A stretch of DNA of 64,000 bases from Takakia lepidozioides (GCA_030704615.1 CM060732.1:81863171-81927170); one strand, 5' to 3'; positions 11,768 through 24,797 are shown, counted from the stretch's first letter. Made by a program: numbers and translations. Notes: generated by a model not told the origin, from the sequence alone.

Positions 11768-14700
11768 CCGATTGATAAGAGGGAAAAACAGGGTGAAATG
11801 TGTTGAAGAAGGTGCCTTGATTAACAGTGCCTGATTTGATCAATTGTGCCGCTGCTGCTGCGGCTTCCAGTTGACCATCTACCCATGCAGGTTTCTTGTA
11901 CCTATCCTTCCACAAGGAATCATAGGTCTTCTGCCAGGGCCACAACAAAAAAAAAAAATAGCCCCTATTCATCCAAACAAGTGGGGCGTTTACAGAGGCA
12001 TGACTGTAGTGACAGTTTGCAACTACCTCACAGGGCAGAGATGGTATCCTACTCCATCACATACATGTGTATATATGTACATACATATAGATGTATACAT
12101 ATACTAAAATGTGGTACAGATATTCATATTACCAAGCGTCGGGCCTGTCCAGCCAACCTTGCTCTTCCAACCCTCGATGGGTTGGTAACATTGGATCATG
12201 CTCTCTTCATGTTCTCACTCTCTTTCTTGCCCTTCGGGAAATCCCAGTACTTCACCAATGCATCCCAATGGCAGGACTTTACACTTGGAGGGCATGGACC
12301 TCCAGCCAACCACACCGGCTTTAACTTTTGGCGGTGTACTTCTATAATCCTCCCACATGCTTTCTGGAACTTGTCAACGCTCATAAGTTTAGGATAGTAC
12401 TCAAAATCCGCGTCCATGGATTCCTTAACCTTGGCCATGTCACTGGGTTCCTGCTTGTCTGCTAGCAAAATGCTAGGATCAAGATATCTGATGTAGAGTC
12501 CCCGCAAGGAGCTCTGCCAGTAATCCTTCCCCTCACACCCCTGGTCTACTTCCCCCTTAGAGTTTAGTTGTACCTTGTGCGGCTTCAGCCCAACAGATTT
12601 GCGGGCTTTCGCATCAGTTTCATGTTCCTTTGCAGCCAGTCTTTTTTGTCTTTTTTTGTTTGCAGCCTGCGACGCCACATCCCCTTGTTGTGTGGAATCT
12701 TGATCATCACCAACAGGGGGGGTGAATGGAGGAGCAGCACCATTAAAAGGGGGGCCTGCCCACTGCCCACCAGCGGCGTTGCATGGAGGGCCCCAAGTTT
12801 GGGCACCTCCTTGTACCCAAGCTCCTTGGGATCCTCCATTGGATCCACTTGGAATCCATGACCACGTGTTCGTCGTCTGTGGAGGGGCCATGGGCTGCTG
12901 CCAGGTAGGTGCTCCTTGCTGCAGCCACGTTTGCCCACCTCTGGATTGCACCCATGGGCCATTCGGGCCTTGTTGCACCCATGTCGTAGGTGGACCAGTA
13001 GCATTCGCCACAGCCTCAATCCCCCCTTCATTTGCGCGCTTTGATGCAGCCTAACACAAGCCCCTCCACCCCACAAAAGTTAGCAATGATGGAAAATAAG
13101 GCCAACCGGGCAACGAGCAAGGTCGGCAGTTTGTGAACGCATACAAACCTTGGCCCAACGTGCCAAGAAAAGTTTGGCATCCAATGGCGTGAATGCATGG
13201 AATGTCACGCTCTGGCGCTTTAGCAATGTCCCACATCCATTCAGTATTAAAACCCTAACACATGTTCGAACCCTTTGAAATTTAATCCAGCAGTCAAGCC
13301 GTACATAGTCCAACTCGTAAGCCATTCATCTTTCTAACAAAGTTTCCAGGTCATTCACATTTAGGAAAGAACCAAGGTTTGATATATAACATTTACCACC
13401 ATATATGCAGATTGTAAATTCATCACAAAAGCTAATTGCAGGTCTGGAGATAAATCTCCGAAACCAGGCTCAAAGCATATCAGGTTCAAAATGAAACAAT
13501 CAACCACTCATGCCTTAAGTTCACAAGCCAATCATAGTAGTAATAGGCTTGGTTATATAAACCAATCACCATCTCAGTCACTGTACGCATATACATTTCA
13601 TGAGCCATTCTCCAGCCTCTCCCTCACTCTCAGTCCAGCCCCACACACTCCCTTCTCCATCAGTTCATCACTCCAAAGATCATTCCTCCGCCATACACCC
13701 CAGCCTCTTACTCACTTAGATTTACCCTAAACCTTGCTCGGTTCTGCCTCTACCTCTGCTTTACACAAAACCCTACCCTAAACCCTACACATCATGAAAA
13801 TGCTCAATTTGCTTCCACAATCTGAGAGGAACTAAGGGTGAGATTGTACTCATAAGACGTTGTTTGCCGTAGCCTTGTGGCCATTGACCCCGCGCCCAGT
13901 TTGAGCGGGAACAAAAGGAACAGAACCTACTTGTGTCAGGGGCTGACGTTGGTAGTAAGACTTACCTTCATATAAAGAATTAATCCGGGTTTTCCAGATA
14001 TCCTCTAGAAATCCCTTCACACAAGCATCAATCTGATGTGTGTGATTTGCACAAAAACTAGGCCTCATGAGGGTCTGGGCTTTTGGCTCAGCCTCGAGAC
14101 TTTCAAAGTTGGTAAACAGGGGTACAGGCACAATTCCCTTGATAGAATTGAAGAGAGCGTCTCTTTGGTGAGAGAACCCCGGACAGTGTATTAGAAAATG
14201 AATATTGTCTTCAGATTGCCCACACAACAGACAATTGCACTCTCCCTTTCCTCTCTGCTTCTGTTAGCTGTTCAAAGGTAGGCTTCCTGCCCTGAGTTTA
14301 AATTTCAGTCTAGTGCCGAGAGTGGGTAGATCCTTGAGGTCATCCAAGATGTCGTCCCCCATGTCACTGACTGGAAACAAGTTAAGGGAAGTTTTATGCC
14401 TAACTTCATTTTCATCAGACAATCTCATGGCAACAGACATGGCTTTGGACACTACAGCCTCTAAGTCAGATTTATCCAGCAGGGTCAAGACTTGGGGATC
14501 CAGGTCCAGGTCCTTGAGAATCTCTTCTACTCTCTTCTACCAGGACAGCCTGTTTGACAGGGCGGTCCTGTTTCCAAGATATAGAGTCGATTAACTTAGG
14601 ATATCTGGTCTTGGGCATATGTTGCAGCTGACCCCACCATCTGACCTTGAATTCATGTCGTTAGGAGCTTAAGGACGGAATGCCAAACCCACCCCGAACA

Positions 14701-16366
14701 GCCACATTGGCTGTTTTGGAGCATGCTGACATACACTCCTTAAGCACCCCCACTTGAATGGATTCTACAGACTTAGCCTGGTTGGAGTTATCAACCCATA
14801 GCAGATTCGTACTTCCATGCAGGTCTAATAATGCAACAAAGCATGGTTTTCTAAACCGGTGGAAAAATTTAGTGAGCCCTAGACCTTTGCCTTTGCCAGT
14901 TTGAACAACTTTCCGGATATGTGCATCCCAATTACAATTGGAGGAAAACTGAATGCCCAGGTAAGTGTAGGGTTTAGGGTGGACTAGGATCTCTTGGGTA
15001 TCCCACTGCCACTTAAGATCACTTCCTTCCTCTCCTCTATCGTTGAATGCTACCACTGCACATTTGCTGACATTAGCCTCTAGCCCCCAAAGATCAAAGT
15101 ATCTCTTCGCGCAATCAATCAACTCATGGAGATTGGTTGGAGTCTCTCCTATGCCTGCGTAGTCATCCGCAAACATAAGGGCTGGTATGGTGGTATCACC
15201 CACCCTTAACCCTAAATCCCTCACTTTCCACATCCTCGAGGAGTTGATTGATGAAAACATTGAAGAGCAGAGGGGAGAGAGTACATCCTTGAGCTACACC
15301 TTGGTCTATGTCAAAGAAGTTGGACTTCTGTCCGTTAACAGTGACACAGCTATGTGAACTAAGGGTGAGAGAGGGAGAGAGATAGAGACAGAGACAGAAG
15401 GGGTCTTAGGGATCCCACCGCCAGCTTGTTACCCTCCTTGGTTGGGGTGGATGTCCTTAAGGGCCGCTTGGAAGGAGTCATGCGAACGACGATCTTCTCA
15501 ACACTCTGGTCTTCCTCCTCGTCCGTGCTCTTGCTCTCTGCTGAGTAGTCAGCACTGGGAGTCACTCCACTATCCTCCCCCGGGTTGGTCTCCAAGTCGC
15601 TAGACTCCTTCTCCGTCACCCCCATGTGAACATGACTCCTCTCCCTCAAACGAGTACTCCTTTGCACTGGGCCGTTCCACACATAGCGGGCAGTACGCGG
15701 GGGTCTCTCTTTCTCTCTACTCTCCCACAATTGCCCGGGTCACTCACAACAAAACGCCCTCACAAGCCCAGGAAGCACACACACTTAGTACGCTCGCGTG
15801 AGAGACATGAGGTTGTCCAAGTGCCGCGCAGCATCCGACGGTCCACGTCCATCCAATGGCGGAGATGGGATGTGGACACGTCGTTTTTTTTTAAAAAACA
15901 AATTAGGGTACATATTAACCACTACACTAGTGTCCATAACCACTACATCCTGCTGACATGGCAGTCTTCTAGGGGCTCTTGGGACCTCAACTACCTTTCA
16001 TGAAACAGACGTAAGTTTGGCGTGGAAGCAACGCAGGGGAGGCCTTCTCTCGGCTCAGGTGTTGCGATCGCATTGCAAGTGCAAGGAAGGAGGGAAGGAA
16101 TCATCGCATGAACAATATTCGAGCAGGGAGACAGCTTCGACTTACAGTGCAGTGCCCTTGGAGCTCCAATCCAACAACCAAGCTTTGTTTTCAGCTACCC
16201 TGATAGCACGATACCGTTCATATTCCACCATCCCTTCGCATTCTCCTGGGGTAAGTGACTCCTCTTCTCCTCCACTTTCGCTCTCTGCTGAACTAGGTGC
16301 TCTTGCCAAATCGCCTCCAGTGCCATCGTCGTTCAAATGTTTTGGGCTGCGTTCACTCTTTGCCAT
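11768..16366 (-). pseudogene. TNP1-B, 5' half of an En/Spm TNP1-type (Transposase_24-like) gene
   Basis: Minus-strand exons in order: 16,366-16,148 (acidic start, then MVEYERYRAIRVAENKAW, GTAAGT donor); 15,715-15,37x (RPPRTARYVW..QRSTRLRER, Ser/Glu-rich); 13,011-12,196 (Pro/Gln/Trp-rich repeats such as TWVQQGPNGPWVQ, a Lys-rich linker, then WDALVKYWDFPKGKK); and 11,917-11,768 (YDSLWKDRYKKPAWVDG, Ala-rich). WDALVKYW and W.DG are the landmarks of plant CACTA TNP1 proteins, which bind subterminal repeats. The first two exons match the first exons of TNP1-C. A LINE interrupts the gene, and its 3' exons now lie at 46.99-49.87 kb. Exon limits other than the first are approximate. Confidence 0.75.
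13850..15358 (-). mobile_element. 5'-truncated, decayed non-LTR (LINE) retrotransposon
   Basis: Minus-strand coding pieces give QGVAQGCTLSPLLFNVFIN (15,33x-15,27x), then after a frameshift ALMFADDYAG (FADD catalytic block near 15,175-15,158) and TYLGIQFSSN. A zinc-knuckle-like C-terminus CLLCGQSEDNIHFLIHC lies at ~14,235-14,185. This is RT blocks 4-7 plus a zf-RVT-like tail. The N-terminal endonuclease is missing (truncation at ~15,358). A TAA after GIPSLSS and further frame breaks show it is dead. It sits between exons of TNP1-B. Confidence 0.8.
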
Positions 16367-16883
16367 AGAACCTGCACTCTCCTTCAGCAAAATTGAAAAG
16401 AGACTGAGCCTAACTAAACCCTACAAGTGCACATTCAGATAGAGCGATGGAGGAGGCTGTAGATATAAGCACATGCCAACAGACGGGCTAACGGCTTCGT
16501 TCTAACTACAAATGCATATGATGGGCTGGGCTACTGCTCACAACCTTCAAGACATCCTATCTTAAAGCACTATAGCTTGTACCTAGAAGTAGGGTCTGCT
16601 AGGTCACTACGTAGTGATTCAATCCACTCTGAATATTACTAAGAAGGTGGTTTGTAGATGACAAGAGGCAACTTTTTCCATTTTCTGCACTGTCAGAGTC
16701 ATACTCACTCTCTTTGTAGTTCTAAAGTTGAAATATGAGGTGTGAAACAACCACTCAGAAAGTGGTACCTTACAACTCTATGAGTAGAGATGTACAGTAG
16801 ATTGTTGAAATTCTTGCTTTTTAGGGACTTGGTATATTAATCTTGATTCTCCCCTCATACCAGGAAAGGAATTCCTTAGCATC
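16367..16883. promoter_or_regulatory. Divergent intergenic region between TNP1-B and TNP2-B
   Basis: About 0.5 kb without an open frame, between the minus-strand TNP1-B start (16,366) and the plus-strand TNP2-B start (16,884). By position it should hold both promoters. Repeated CCACT/AGTGG motifs occur (CCACTCAGAAAGTGG at 16,751), like those at the ends of element B. No convincing TATA box assignment. Confidence 0.4.
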
Positions 16884-17161
16884 ATGGAGCCTGACAGAGC
16901 AGCTGTCGTGCTGAGATTACAACAGCGCGACGATGCTCTTTTTCAGCGTGAGGTTGCGCGGTGTCGAGAGTATGGTCTCAACAAGTTAAGATGCCATTGC
17001 AATCACTATAAGGGTGGACGACCGGTCTCTATAGAGAGAGTGAGAAAACATCTAATGGCCAATCATAGATCCCCTGCGTTCAGATCCTGGAGAGGAGCAA
17101 GGAGGCATGCTTCTGACGATGAATGGGAAGACACGGCCGTGGTGGTTGGTGACGACGTAGC
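16884..17161 (+). pseudogene. TNP2-B transposase, N-terminal exon part before CACTA-C
   Basis: The ATG at 16,884 opens MEPDRAAVVL, then LRCHCNHYKGGR...VRKHLMANH...FRSW, the Transpos_assoc-type zinc domain at the N-terminus of CACTA transposases. The frame is cut at 17,161 by the CACTA-C terminus. It resumes in frame at 33,068 once CACTA-C and one AGC duplicate are removed. It aligns without gaps to the start of TNP2-C (LCNCDECHGGK). Confidence 0.85.
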
Positions 17162-17720
17162 CACTACAAGAGATGAGCGTTTTTAGGACTACGGCTTTGG
17201 CGGAGTCATAAAAACTGCACTAGGTAGATGACTACAGAGCGCTGAAATGCGTTGCAGTCATAGTTTTATCACTACATGACGCCGGATATCACTACATGAC
17301 TCCGGAAAGTTAGGAAACTTTGGTCAAACATTGTTGACCACAATGATAGGGATGGTTTATATGACTAGTGTGATATGTTTGACTACACGTGGACGACGTT
17401 TCATGGAATGTTATGACTCCATGACTGGAGATGGTTTCACAACTCTAATTATACGACTACATCGCTACACGTGTCATTTCGAAGGCAAATACACAAATGT
17501 ATTCATCCATTGGACGAGTTCATCCACAGCATGACATGGCATGTAAACTTATGACTGTCTGACTGCAGATTGATTCATGACTCTATATATATGACTACAT
17601 CACTACCCGTGGCATTTTAAAGGCATTTATATGACTTTATTAGTACATGTGTCATTTTGAAGACATATACATGAATGGATCCATCCATTGGATGAGCTCA
17701 TCCATCCATGTTTGCCAAAA
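17162..17720 (+). repeat. CACTA-C left (TNP2-side) terminal and subterminal region
   Basis: TIR followed by repeated short motifs (ATGACTAC, CACTACATGAC, TTATGACT, CACGTGT). The same sequence occurs at 45,616-45,950 with few differences, marking that site as the TNP2-side end of a second member of this family. Confidence 0.85.
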
Positions 17721-18459
17721 TCCTATCAGCTTAGTGCATGTGTTAGTTTCCTATTGGTTTGATATAGCTCAAGCATTTTGTAGTTACCGTAGAGCACTAA
17801 GTTGCATTCTTCATTGAGTCTGTAAAGTGAGAGTCTGCAGAGGATGCCATTTGGAATGTGGAGTTTGCAGAGAGGGAATGTGCGACAGTATGGCTGAACG
17901 ACGGGTCGTGTCTTCAAATGCGATGATTGCAGGATAGCATGGTGATCATATCATAGGCGAGAACTGCATCTACTTGAAGAAATTTGGAACGTTACCTTCA
18001 TGGACATGTATGGAAGCATCGACGATGCGAATTCGAAGGGAGAGTTCGATAGGATTTACAAAGGTTATCTGGTGTCAGATTGGTAAGTTATAATCGAAAC
18101 GTTTAAATATCTACTGCCAAGTCTACATCTCTTCCATTAGCAGTTATAACCAATCACCATCATGAAGCTACAGGCCCGATACGAAATCCCAATCGGAACC
18201 TGCATCTTCCTCCCCCTTTTTGTCCTTATTTTGTTGTCAAACCCTTCATTCTATGTGGAAGGTTCCAAAGGGAACTTCACATTTCCCCTTATGATCTTGA
18301 TTTTGGGAATTCTTTTCGAATGCAATGCTGTTAGGATATGGGTAGCATTGTCGTCATCACAGGTTGGCCGGTCAAATAATGGAAGATATTACAAAGGAAA
18401 GGTTGAAGCTGGCCGCCAGTATATGTGTTCTCTCTGCGAATTGCCAAACTGGCTTCACC
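17721..18459. other. CACTA-C interior without recognisable gene
   Basis: No family match. The open frame at 18,162-18,491 has a hydrophobic middle, but its 3' end is the RPS3A segment read in another frame, so I do not call it a gene. Confidence 0.4.
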
Positions 18460-19640
18460 AAGAATGTGCAGGGTCGCAATGTCCTCACTAACTTTTAGGT
18501 TACTCTCATTTTAAGTGGGTGCAGTGTTGCTTCTAGTATGGGGCTCTTATCACTCAGTACATCATAGCGAAATTGAAGTGCTTATTCAAATCTGTGTCTT
18601 TTGGCACTCTAAAGTGAGTTTTTTTTGTTGTTAGGGTTAAAGGCCGTGTTGTAAATTGACTTGGGATTGGTCCAGGGAATAAATTTCACCACAGATAAGT
18701 TGATGGAGGCTGGTGCGGAAATGGTAGAGTCTGATAGAGTCACATGTGGATGTGAAAACAACAGACAATTACATATTGCGGATTTTCTGCATTGGCTTCA
18801 CAAAGAAGCGACCCAACCACATTAAGCGCACTTGCTACGCACAATTTCAAAAATGTTAGACAATTTCTAGGGCTCTTCGACAAAATGATGCAATTCTTAG
18901 AAGTTGAATGGCAGTCTCTGAAAGAAATAGAACCTCAAGTACACTAGCCAATAGTTTTTGGGGATAATGAAGGCATTTCAGGTCTCTGATGTCCATTTCT
19001 GAGGTTCATGTGTGAGTGGGAAAGAGAGACAGAGACAGAGACAGAGACAAAAATTTCCATAGAACATGACGGTTGCAATGGTGGTTGCTTGTCAGGAACA
19101 CTACAAAACATTGTATGCAGCCAGTATTTCCATGCAGGTCCTTCACCAGTTTCGCGATATGCAGCCTGATGTAAGTAGTGTTACCATGTCTCGGCTTGCT
19201 TCGGTGGAAGATGAGGGAGATCATTGTGCATGAAGCTCAAACTTGTGATTTGAAGGTTCTTGTAGCCAAGTTCATTCCAGAGGTGATTGGAAAAGACATT
19301 GAGAAGATATCAGCCAGTATGTATCCTATACAGAACACCTTCATCCACAAAGTAAATATTATGAAAGCTCCCAGAGTTGATGTGGGCAAGCTTATGGAGG
19401 TAGAACTCGCTTCCCTCCTCTAATTTAAGTGCTGGATAAGTTTCAGTTTAGTGTCGACGTTCACTGCACACATTGGCTGTTTTCTTGGCTGGTATCTTGT
19501 TGCTTGGCTGCTTTCATGGGGATCACATATAGTGAGGAGGTGGTAGCAAAGATAGAGCGACATGTTGGTGAGTTTGAAGAGCTTGAAGGGGAGCATGTTG
19601 AGGTACCAGGGGTTAAATTTCCCGTGTGTAGTGGAAGGGG
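18460..19640 (+). pseudogene. RPS3A: Captured 40S ribosomal protein S3a (eS1) gene fragment with introns
   Basis: Plus-strand pieces match plant eS1 in order: VQGRNVLTNF at ~18,463-18,495; INFTTDKL at ~18,675; [10 protein letters not shown]...[11 protein letters not shown]...KRTCYAQ at ~18,742-18,850; [11 protein letters not shown]...[13 protein letters not shown]...[14 protein letters not shown] at ~19,205-19,405; and the C-terminal exon EEVVAKIER...EGEHVEVPGVK at ~19,530-19,617. The gaps behave like introns, so genomic DNA rather than mRNA was copied. Frame breaks (insertion after HGD, stops) make it a pseudogene. The N-terminal ~90 residues are missing. It lies wholly inside CACTA-C. Confidence 0.85.
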
Positions 19641-21050
19641 AGGAGTACGAACATAAGTTCTGCTGCAATAATTTTTGTTTTCCAGCCTACATGTTCTTGT
19701 TGGATATTAATTGAAGTGCTTTCAATGTTGCTGCAATACCATAATAAAGTGGAGGCTGCTGAATACAGTTGGTCTTGCTTGGTGCGGACAAAATCCATTG
19801 CAATGTGGAGATGGCTGATTATAGCATTTCCAGAGGATGGTGTGGATGGCCTTGCGTGGTGCATGTAGAGTCCGTGGCAATGTGGAGATGGCTGAATGGG
19901 CAAAGGAGGCAAGTGGCAAAGAAGCCACGTCACTAGTACATAGTTGTGTGCGACATACTACAAGAAATTGTACTATATGTCATTCGAGAGACTGTCATTG
20001 TTGGTCCATGTGTTTTACAACAATGCTATCAATATAAGACTTCTGGTTCGCATTGGAAGCTCAATCCCTGTAAGTTCATTGTGTGTGAAGCTCAAACTTG
20101 TGATTTGAAGGATCTTGTAGCCAAGTTCATTCAACCGGAAAGGAAAAATTCTGACAGCTCCCAAATTTGATGTGGGCAAGCTTATGGAGGTAAAACTTAG
20201 CTTCCCTCCTCTAATGTAAGTGCTGGATAAGTTTCATTTAGTGTCGACCTTCACTGCATATATTGGCTCTTTTCTTGGCTGATATGCTGTTGGTTGGCTT
20301 CTTTCATTTCACGTGTGTAGTGGAAGGGGAGAAGTACTTTCCTAAGTTCTGCTGCAACAATGTCTTTTTCCAGCCTAGATGTTCTCGATGGATACAAATT
20401 GAAGTGCTTTGAATGTTGCTGCAATACTATAATAAAGTGGAGGGTGCTGAATGCAGTTGGCCTTGCTTCGTGCAGGCATAATCCAGGGAAATGTGGACAT
20501 AGCTGAAACCCCATGATAGCATTTCCAGAGGACGGTGTGGATGGCCTCACAATCCAGCATGCAAAATCCATGGCAATGTGGAGATGGCTGAATGGGAAAA
20601 CAGGTTAAGTGGCGAACAAGCCACGTCACCGGTACATAGTTGCATGCTTACATAGTACATGAAAGCGTACTATATGTCATTCCCGAAAATGACCATGTTG
20701 GTCCATGTATTTTACAACAATGCTATCAATAAAAAACCAATGGTTCGCATTGGAAACTCAATCCCCGTAAGTGGCTTGTGCGTGATGCTCAAACTTGTGA
20801 TTTGAAGGATCTTATACCCCAGTTCATTGCAGAGGTGATTGGAAAAGACATTGAGAAGGCAACAGCCGTTATCTATCCTCTACAGATCCCCTTCAATTTG
20901 ATGTGGGAAAGCCGGCTGGCTGGAGGTCTAGTCTCACTTTCACTCATCTAATGTCAGTGTTGTATCCATTGCAATGTGGAGATGTTTGAAACAACATTGG
21001 AGCATTTCCAGAGGATGGTCTACATGGCCTTTCGTGGCGTGTGCCGAATC
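19190..21050 (+). repeat. Three tandem, diverged RPS3A-containing units
   Basis: The exon block CTCAAACTTGTGATTTGAAG recurs at ~19,232, 20,089 and 20,788, each with similar flanks (GCATTTCCAGAGGATGG at 19,827, 20,519 and 21,003). Unit 2 has lost the middle of the exon and the whole C-terminal exon. Unit 3 is internally deleted and is interrupted by gypsy-2 at 21,051. Periods are roughly 860 and 700 bp. Unequal exchange after capture is the simplest reading. Confidence 0.75.
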
Positions 21051-21777
21051 TGTCGCGGCCCTTTGCCTTGAGGGCAGGGGGTCGGGACACATGAGGGGCT
21101 GCCCCTGTGGTGGGGGCAGCGACAGCGATAGGTATGGGGGGCTGAAGCACCCTTGAGTGCCCAAGGCACTCAGGGAAGCGGAGGCGCTCACTAGGTGGAG
21201 CCCCGCACACCGGGTTGCGGTGGGGGTGGCTCCACAAGGGGTGGTGGTAGCTTAGTGGGACTTAGTGGGGGTGGCATAGGACTCACCATGGGGGCGGAGA
21301 CCTTGTGGTGGGAATCGTGGGGAGTCTTGGGACTCATCACGGTCCATAGGGGCCGTGGTGAGCGGGCCAAGACTCACCGCGACTCACCACCGGGAATCGA
21401 GGGTCTTCGTGGTGGTTCGCCATAAAATGGCATGGCTGGTTGTGAAACCCCCGCGGACAGCTACAGAAGTATATATAGGGAGTAGTAACCCCGAGAACGG
21501 TGCAAGCCCGTTGGTGACCAAAAACTAGTGAGTAAGCGAGCGAGCCGGAAAGCGACCAAAGAGTGGGGAGCTGTTCCGGACTGCCATCTACCAAAGGGAA
21601 TTCTCCTAGTCCCAAATAGGTGGAGGGTCGAGAGGGTAGTGAAGGGGGGACCGTTATGTCCCGGTGAGCAGCCGAAGCTCCAAGTCGGTCCGGGCGGCCG
21701 GGTTGGGAGTCAGGCGCGCCCATCAAAGCGAGTAACTATGACTTGAAGGGGTGCTTACCGAAGTGAGGTGCGCGACA
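21051..21777 (+). repeat. gypsy-2 5' LTR
   Basis: 727 bp. It carries the second LTR subtype (GACAGCG, GGGCGGAGACC, GGTTGTGAAAC), shared with the 140-864 LTR of gypsy-1. Confidence 0.92.
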
Positions 21778-21832
21778 CTTGGTATCAGAGCTTAGAGTTC
21801 AGTACGCGATCGTCCTTGGGGTTGGCCTCATC

Positions 21833-24797
21833 ATGGGGTCGGGCAAGCCAAAGCGAAAGCGGAACGGCCCAAAAGATGATGATCCTTGTGAGCCCGATGG
21901 GGGCGACGTGTCACCGAGGCGGCCGTTTGAGGAAGCGATGAATGTTTCCGATAACGAGGCCGCTCAAGAGTGGGAGGAATCCGAGGAGTCGGAGCCCGAG
22001 GAATCCTTGAGAGCTCCGACAAACCAAGAGATGCCTCCCATGCCGGCAGCTTTTTGGGAAGGGTTGTTGGCGCAGTTTGGCGGTACGTTGAAAGACGTGT
22101 TGAAGGCGGCTAATGCCACTTCCACTAAGGCAAAGTTTAAGGTGAAGCCTAAGGAACCCGGCACCTTCGAGGGCGTTCGAAATCGGAAGGCACTCAACAC
22201 CTGGCTCCTGGAGCTAGAGCAGTACTTCCGGGCGGCCAAGTTGAGTGACGAGGATCGGGTGGAAGTGGCTCCCACCTATTTGAGGGGCTATGCTCAACAA
22301 TGGTGGCAGAAACGCCTTCACGACCGAGGCCCAAGCCCGGAAACCTTGAACTGGAGTGGGTTCAAGGAATTGATGAAGAGACAGTTTGTGCCCCTAAACG
22401 CATCCTGGCTTGCCCGGGACAAGATGAGGAATTTGAAGCAAACAGATGACATTCGGGGGTATGTCCAGGCTTTCAACGTGCTGTTGCTCGAAGTCGCGGA
22501 CATGGCAGAACCAGAAATGGTCTTCAACTTTGTGGCGGGACTGGCCCCATGGGCCAGGCGGAAGTTGGAGGAGAAGCCACCCAAGACTTTGAACGAGGCA
22601 ATTGAGAGGGCTGAATGTTTCTCGGATGTCTCTAGGGGTGAGAGACAAGGCCGTACGGAGCTGAACCACAAGAAGACCCGGTGGGAAGGTGACTCCTTCC
22701 GACCGGAAAAGAAGTGGGATAGGCCACGCGGCGACAACGGCACGTGGAAATCGAAGGGAGGGCCTTCACACGTCAAGGCGGCACCCGGTGCTTCGAAAGG
22801 AAAAGCCGGTGGAGCGACTTATGGCGGACAGAAGGCAACCTTTGATGGAGTGTGTTTCAATTGCGGGGAGCCCGGCACATGGCCAAGAAGTGCACAAAAC
22901 CTCGACAATTGAACATGACTCGGGCAACCACGGAGCTGTCGGAAGATACCATCAGTCGCTTGGTGGAAGCGGTGGTTGCCAGGACTTGCAAGGTAGGCAA
23001 CTATTCTTGTGAGTTGTATTAGGAAACTGGCGCCCTGCGTAAAGGGAGTCAGTTATTGTTCGTGGATGGGATAATATCCGGAACTAACGTGTCGTTGTTG
23101 GTGGACACAGGAGCATCGCACTCCTTCATGACGCCGGCGGCGGCGCGAAAGTTGGGACTCCCGACAAGTGACGTGGGGGCCTCTATTGAGGTGCGCTCTG
23201 CCAAAGGAGAACCTCAGTTGGCGACTAGGTTGGCGTTTGATGTTCCTCTTCAACTGGGGAGTTGGGAGGGACGTGAGAACTTCACCATCTGCGAGATCGA
23301 TGGAGTGGATCTCATTTTGGGGATGACCTTTTTGAGCAAATCCGGAGCGGTCATAGATGGCCGCAAGAGAGTAGTCACGCTGCCATGTGGGAATGGTGGC
23401 GAGGTTTTACGAGTGTCGGAAACGCCCAAATCCGTGGGAGGGCGAATAAACCTTCTGTCAGCAAAAGAGTGGGCCGTGGATGAGGCACACAAGTCCCAAT
23501 TTTTGCTTTACATTAGAGAAGTGAAAGGAGAAGGCGATGGGGAGCCGAGCCCAAATTGGATCAAGGGGATTTTGGAGAAATACCAGGATGTGATGCCGGA
23601 GGATTTACCAAGCGGCTTGCCACCGCGAAGAGGAGTTGACCACAAGATCGAGGTGATACCGGGATCAGAACCGCCTGCCAAGGCGCCCTACCTGTTGAGC
23701 CACAGAGAGTTGGTCGAGCTGAAGACTCAGCTCAAGGATCTAATGTCAAAGGGATACATCCGGCCGAGTAAGTCACCTTACGGAGCCCCGGTGCTATTCG
23801 CAGACAAGAAGGATGGGACGCTGCGGATGTGTGTCGATTACAGGGCTTTGAATAAGGTGACTATTAAAAACCGGTACCCTTTGCCAAGGATCGACGACCT
23901 TTTCGACCGGTTGGCAGGAGCGAAGTATTTCAGCCGGATCGACTTGCGCTCCGGCTATCATCAAATTCGGGTGGCGGAAGGAGATGAGGAGAAGACCGCG
24001 TGCAGGACAAGGTATGGTTCATATGAGTTCTTGGTGATGCCTTTTGGGCTCACCAATTCACCAGCGACATTTAGCACGCTGATGAACAGCCTTTTCCAAG
24101 AGTGGTTGGATGACTTTGTGATCGTGTACATCGACGACATCTTGGTGTACTTGAAAACAAAAGAGGAGCACCTGGAGCACCTCAAAAGGGTGTTCCAAAA
24201 GTTGCGGGAAGGGAAGCTGTATGCCAAAGCTTCAAAGTGCGAATTCGGGGTCACAAAAGTGGAGTTCCTGGGGCATGTGATTACACAGGATGGGATCAAA
24301 ATGGATGACAGAAAGGTGAGGGCGATCTTGGACTGGGAGCCTCCGACTTCGGTCCCGGGAGTGCGATCCTTCCTAGGACTCGCCTCCTATTACCGGAAGT
24401 ATGTGAGAAATTTCGCCAAGATCGCGGGGCCGCTGTCGGACCTTCTGTGTAAATCCAAAGTCTGGGTATGGAACACATTTTGTGGCCAAGCTTTTGCTGA
24501 ATTGAAGCAGCGGATGACGGAAGCTCTAGTCTTGAAAATCCCGGAGTTCGATCGTCCGTTTGAGATTCATACAGATGCATCGGACTTCGCGATTGGGGGT
24601 GTACTTATGCAAGATGGACGTCCAGTGGCTTACGAAAGTAAGAAACTGAATGAAGTGGAGCGACGGTGGCCGACGCACGAAAAAGAGATGAAGGCGGTGG
24701 TGCATTGCCTTGAGCTCTGGCGCCACTATGTTGGTTCCAACCCAGTGAAGGTGTTCACGGACAATGTCACGGTGAAGTATTTTGCCACGCAGCCCAA
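21833..24797 (+). pseudogene. gypsy-2 gag-protease-RT-RNase H (broken)
   Basis: Opens [11 protein letters not shown]. Gag is intact to the zinc knuckle, where a G is lost in the run at ~22,870 (CFNCGEPG then frameshift). A TAG at 23,020-23,022 stands where gypsy-3 has CAG (LYQET). From 23,056 the frame is open through protease (DTGASHSF), RT (YIDDILVY) and into RNase H ([10 protein letters not shown]) up to the 24,797 breakpoint. Confidence 0.93.

Larger units (their letters stand above)
21051..24797 (+). mobile_element. gypsy-2: 3'-truncated chromovirus copy
   Basis: 5' LTR 21,051-21,777 (TGTCGC...GCGACA), PBS TGGTATCAGAGC at 21,780-21,791, gag-pol from ATG 21,833. It matches gypsy-3 until 24,797, inside RNase H, and then abuts TNP2-C in reverse orientation. 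Integrase, chromodomain, 3' LTR and the right target duplicate are missing. It is inserted in the third RPS3A unit. Confidence 0.93.

Noticed and set aside
18660-18850. A Cys-rich frame ([13 protein letters not shown]) suggesting an ULTRAPETALA/SAND-like protein
   Set aside because: The neighbouring frame gives a much longer and better match to ribosomal protein S3a ([18 protein letters not shown]).
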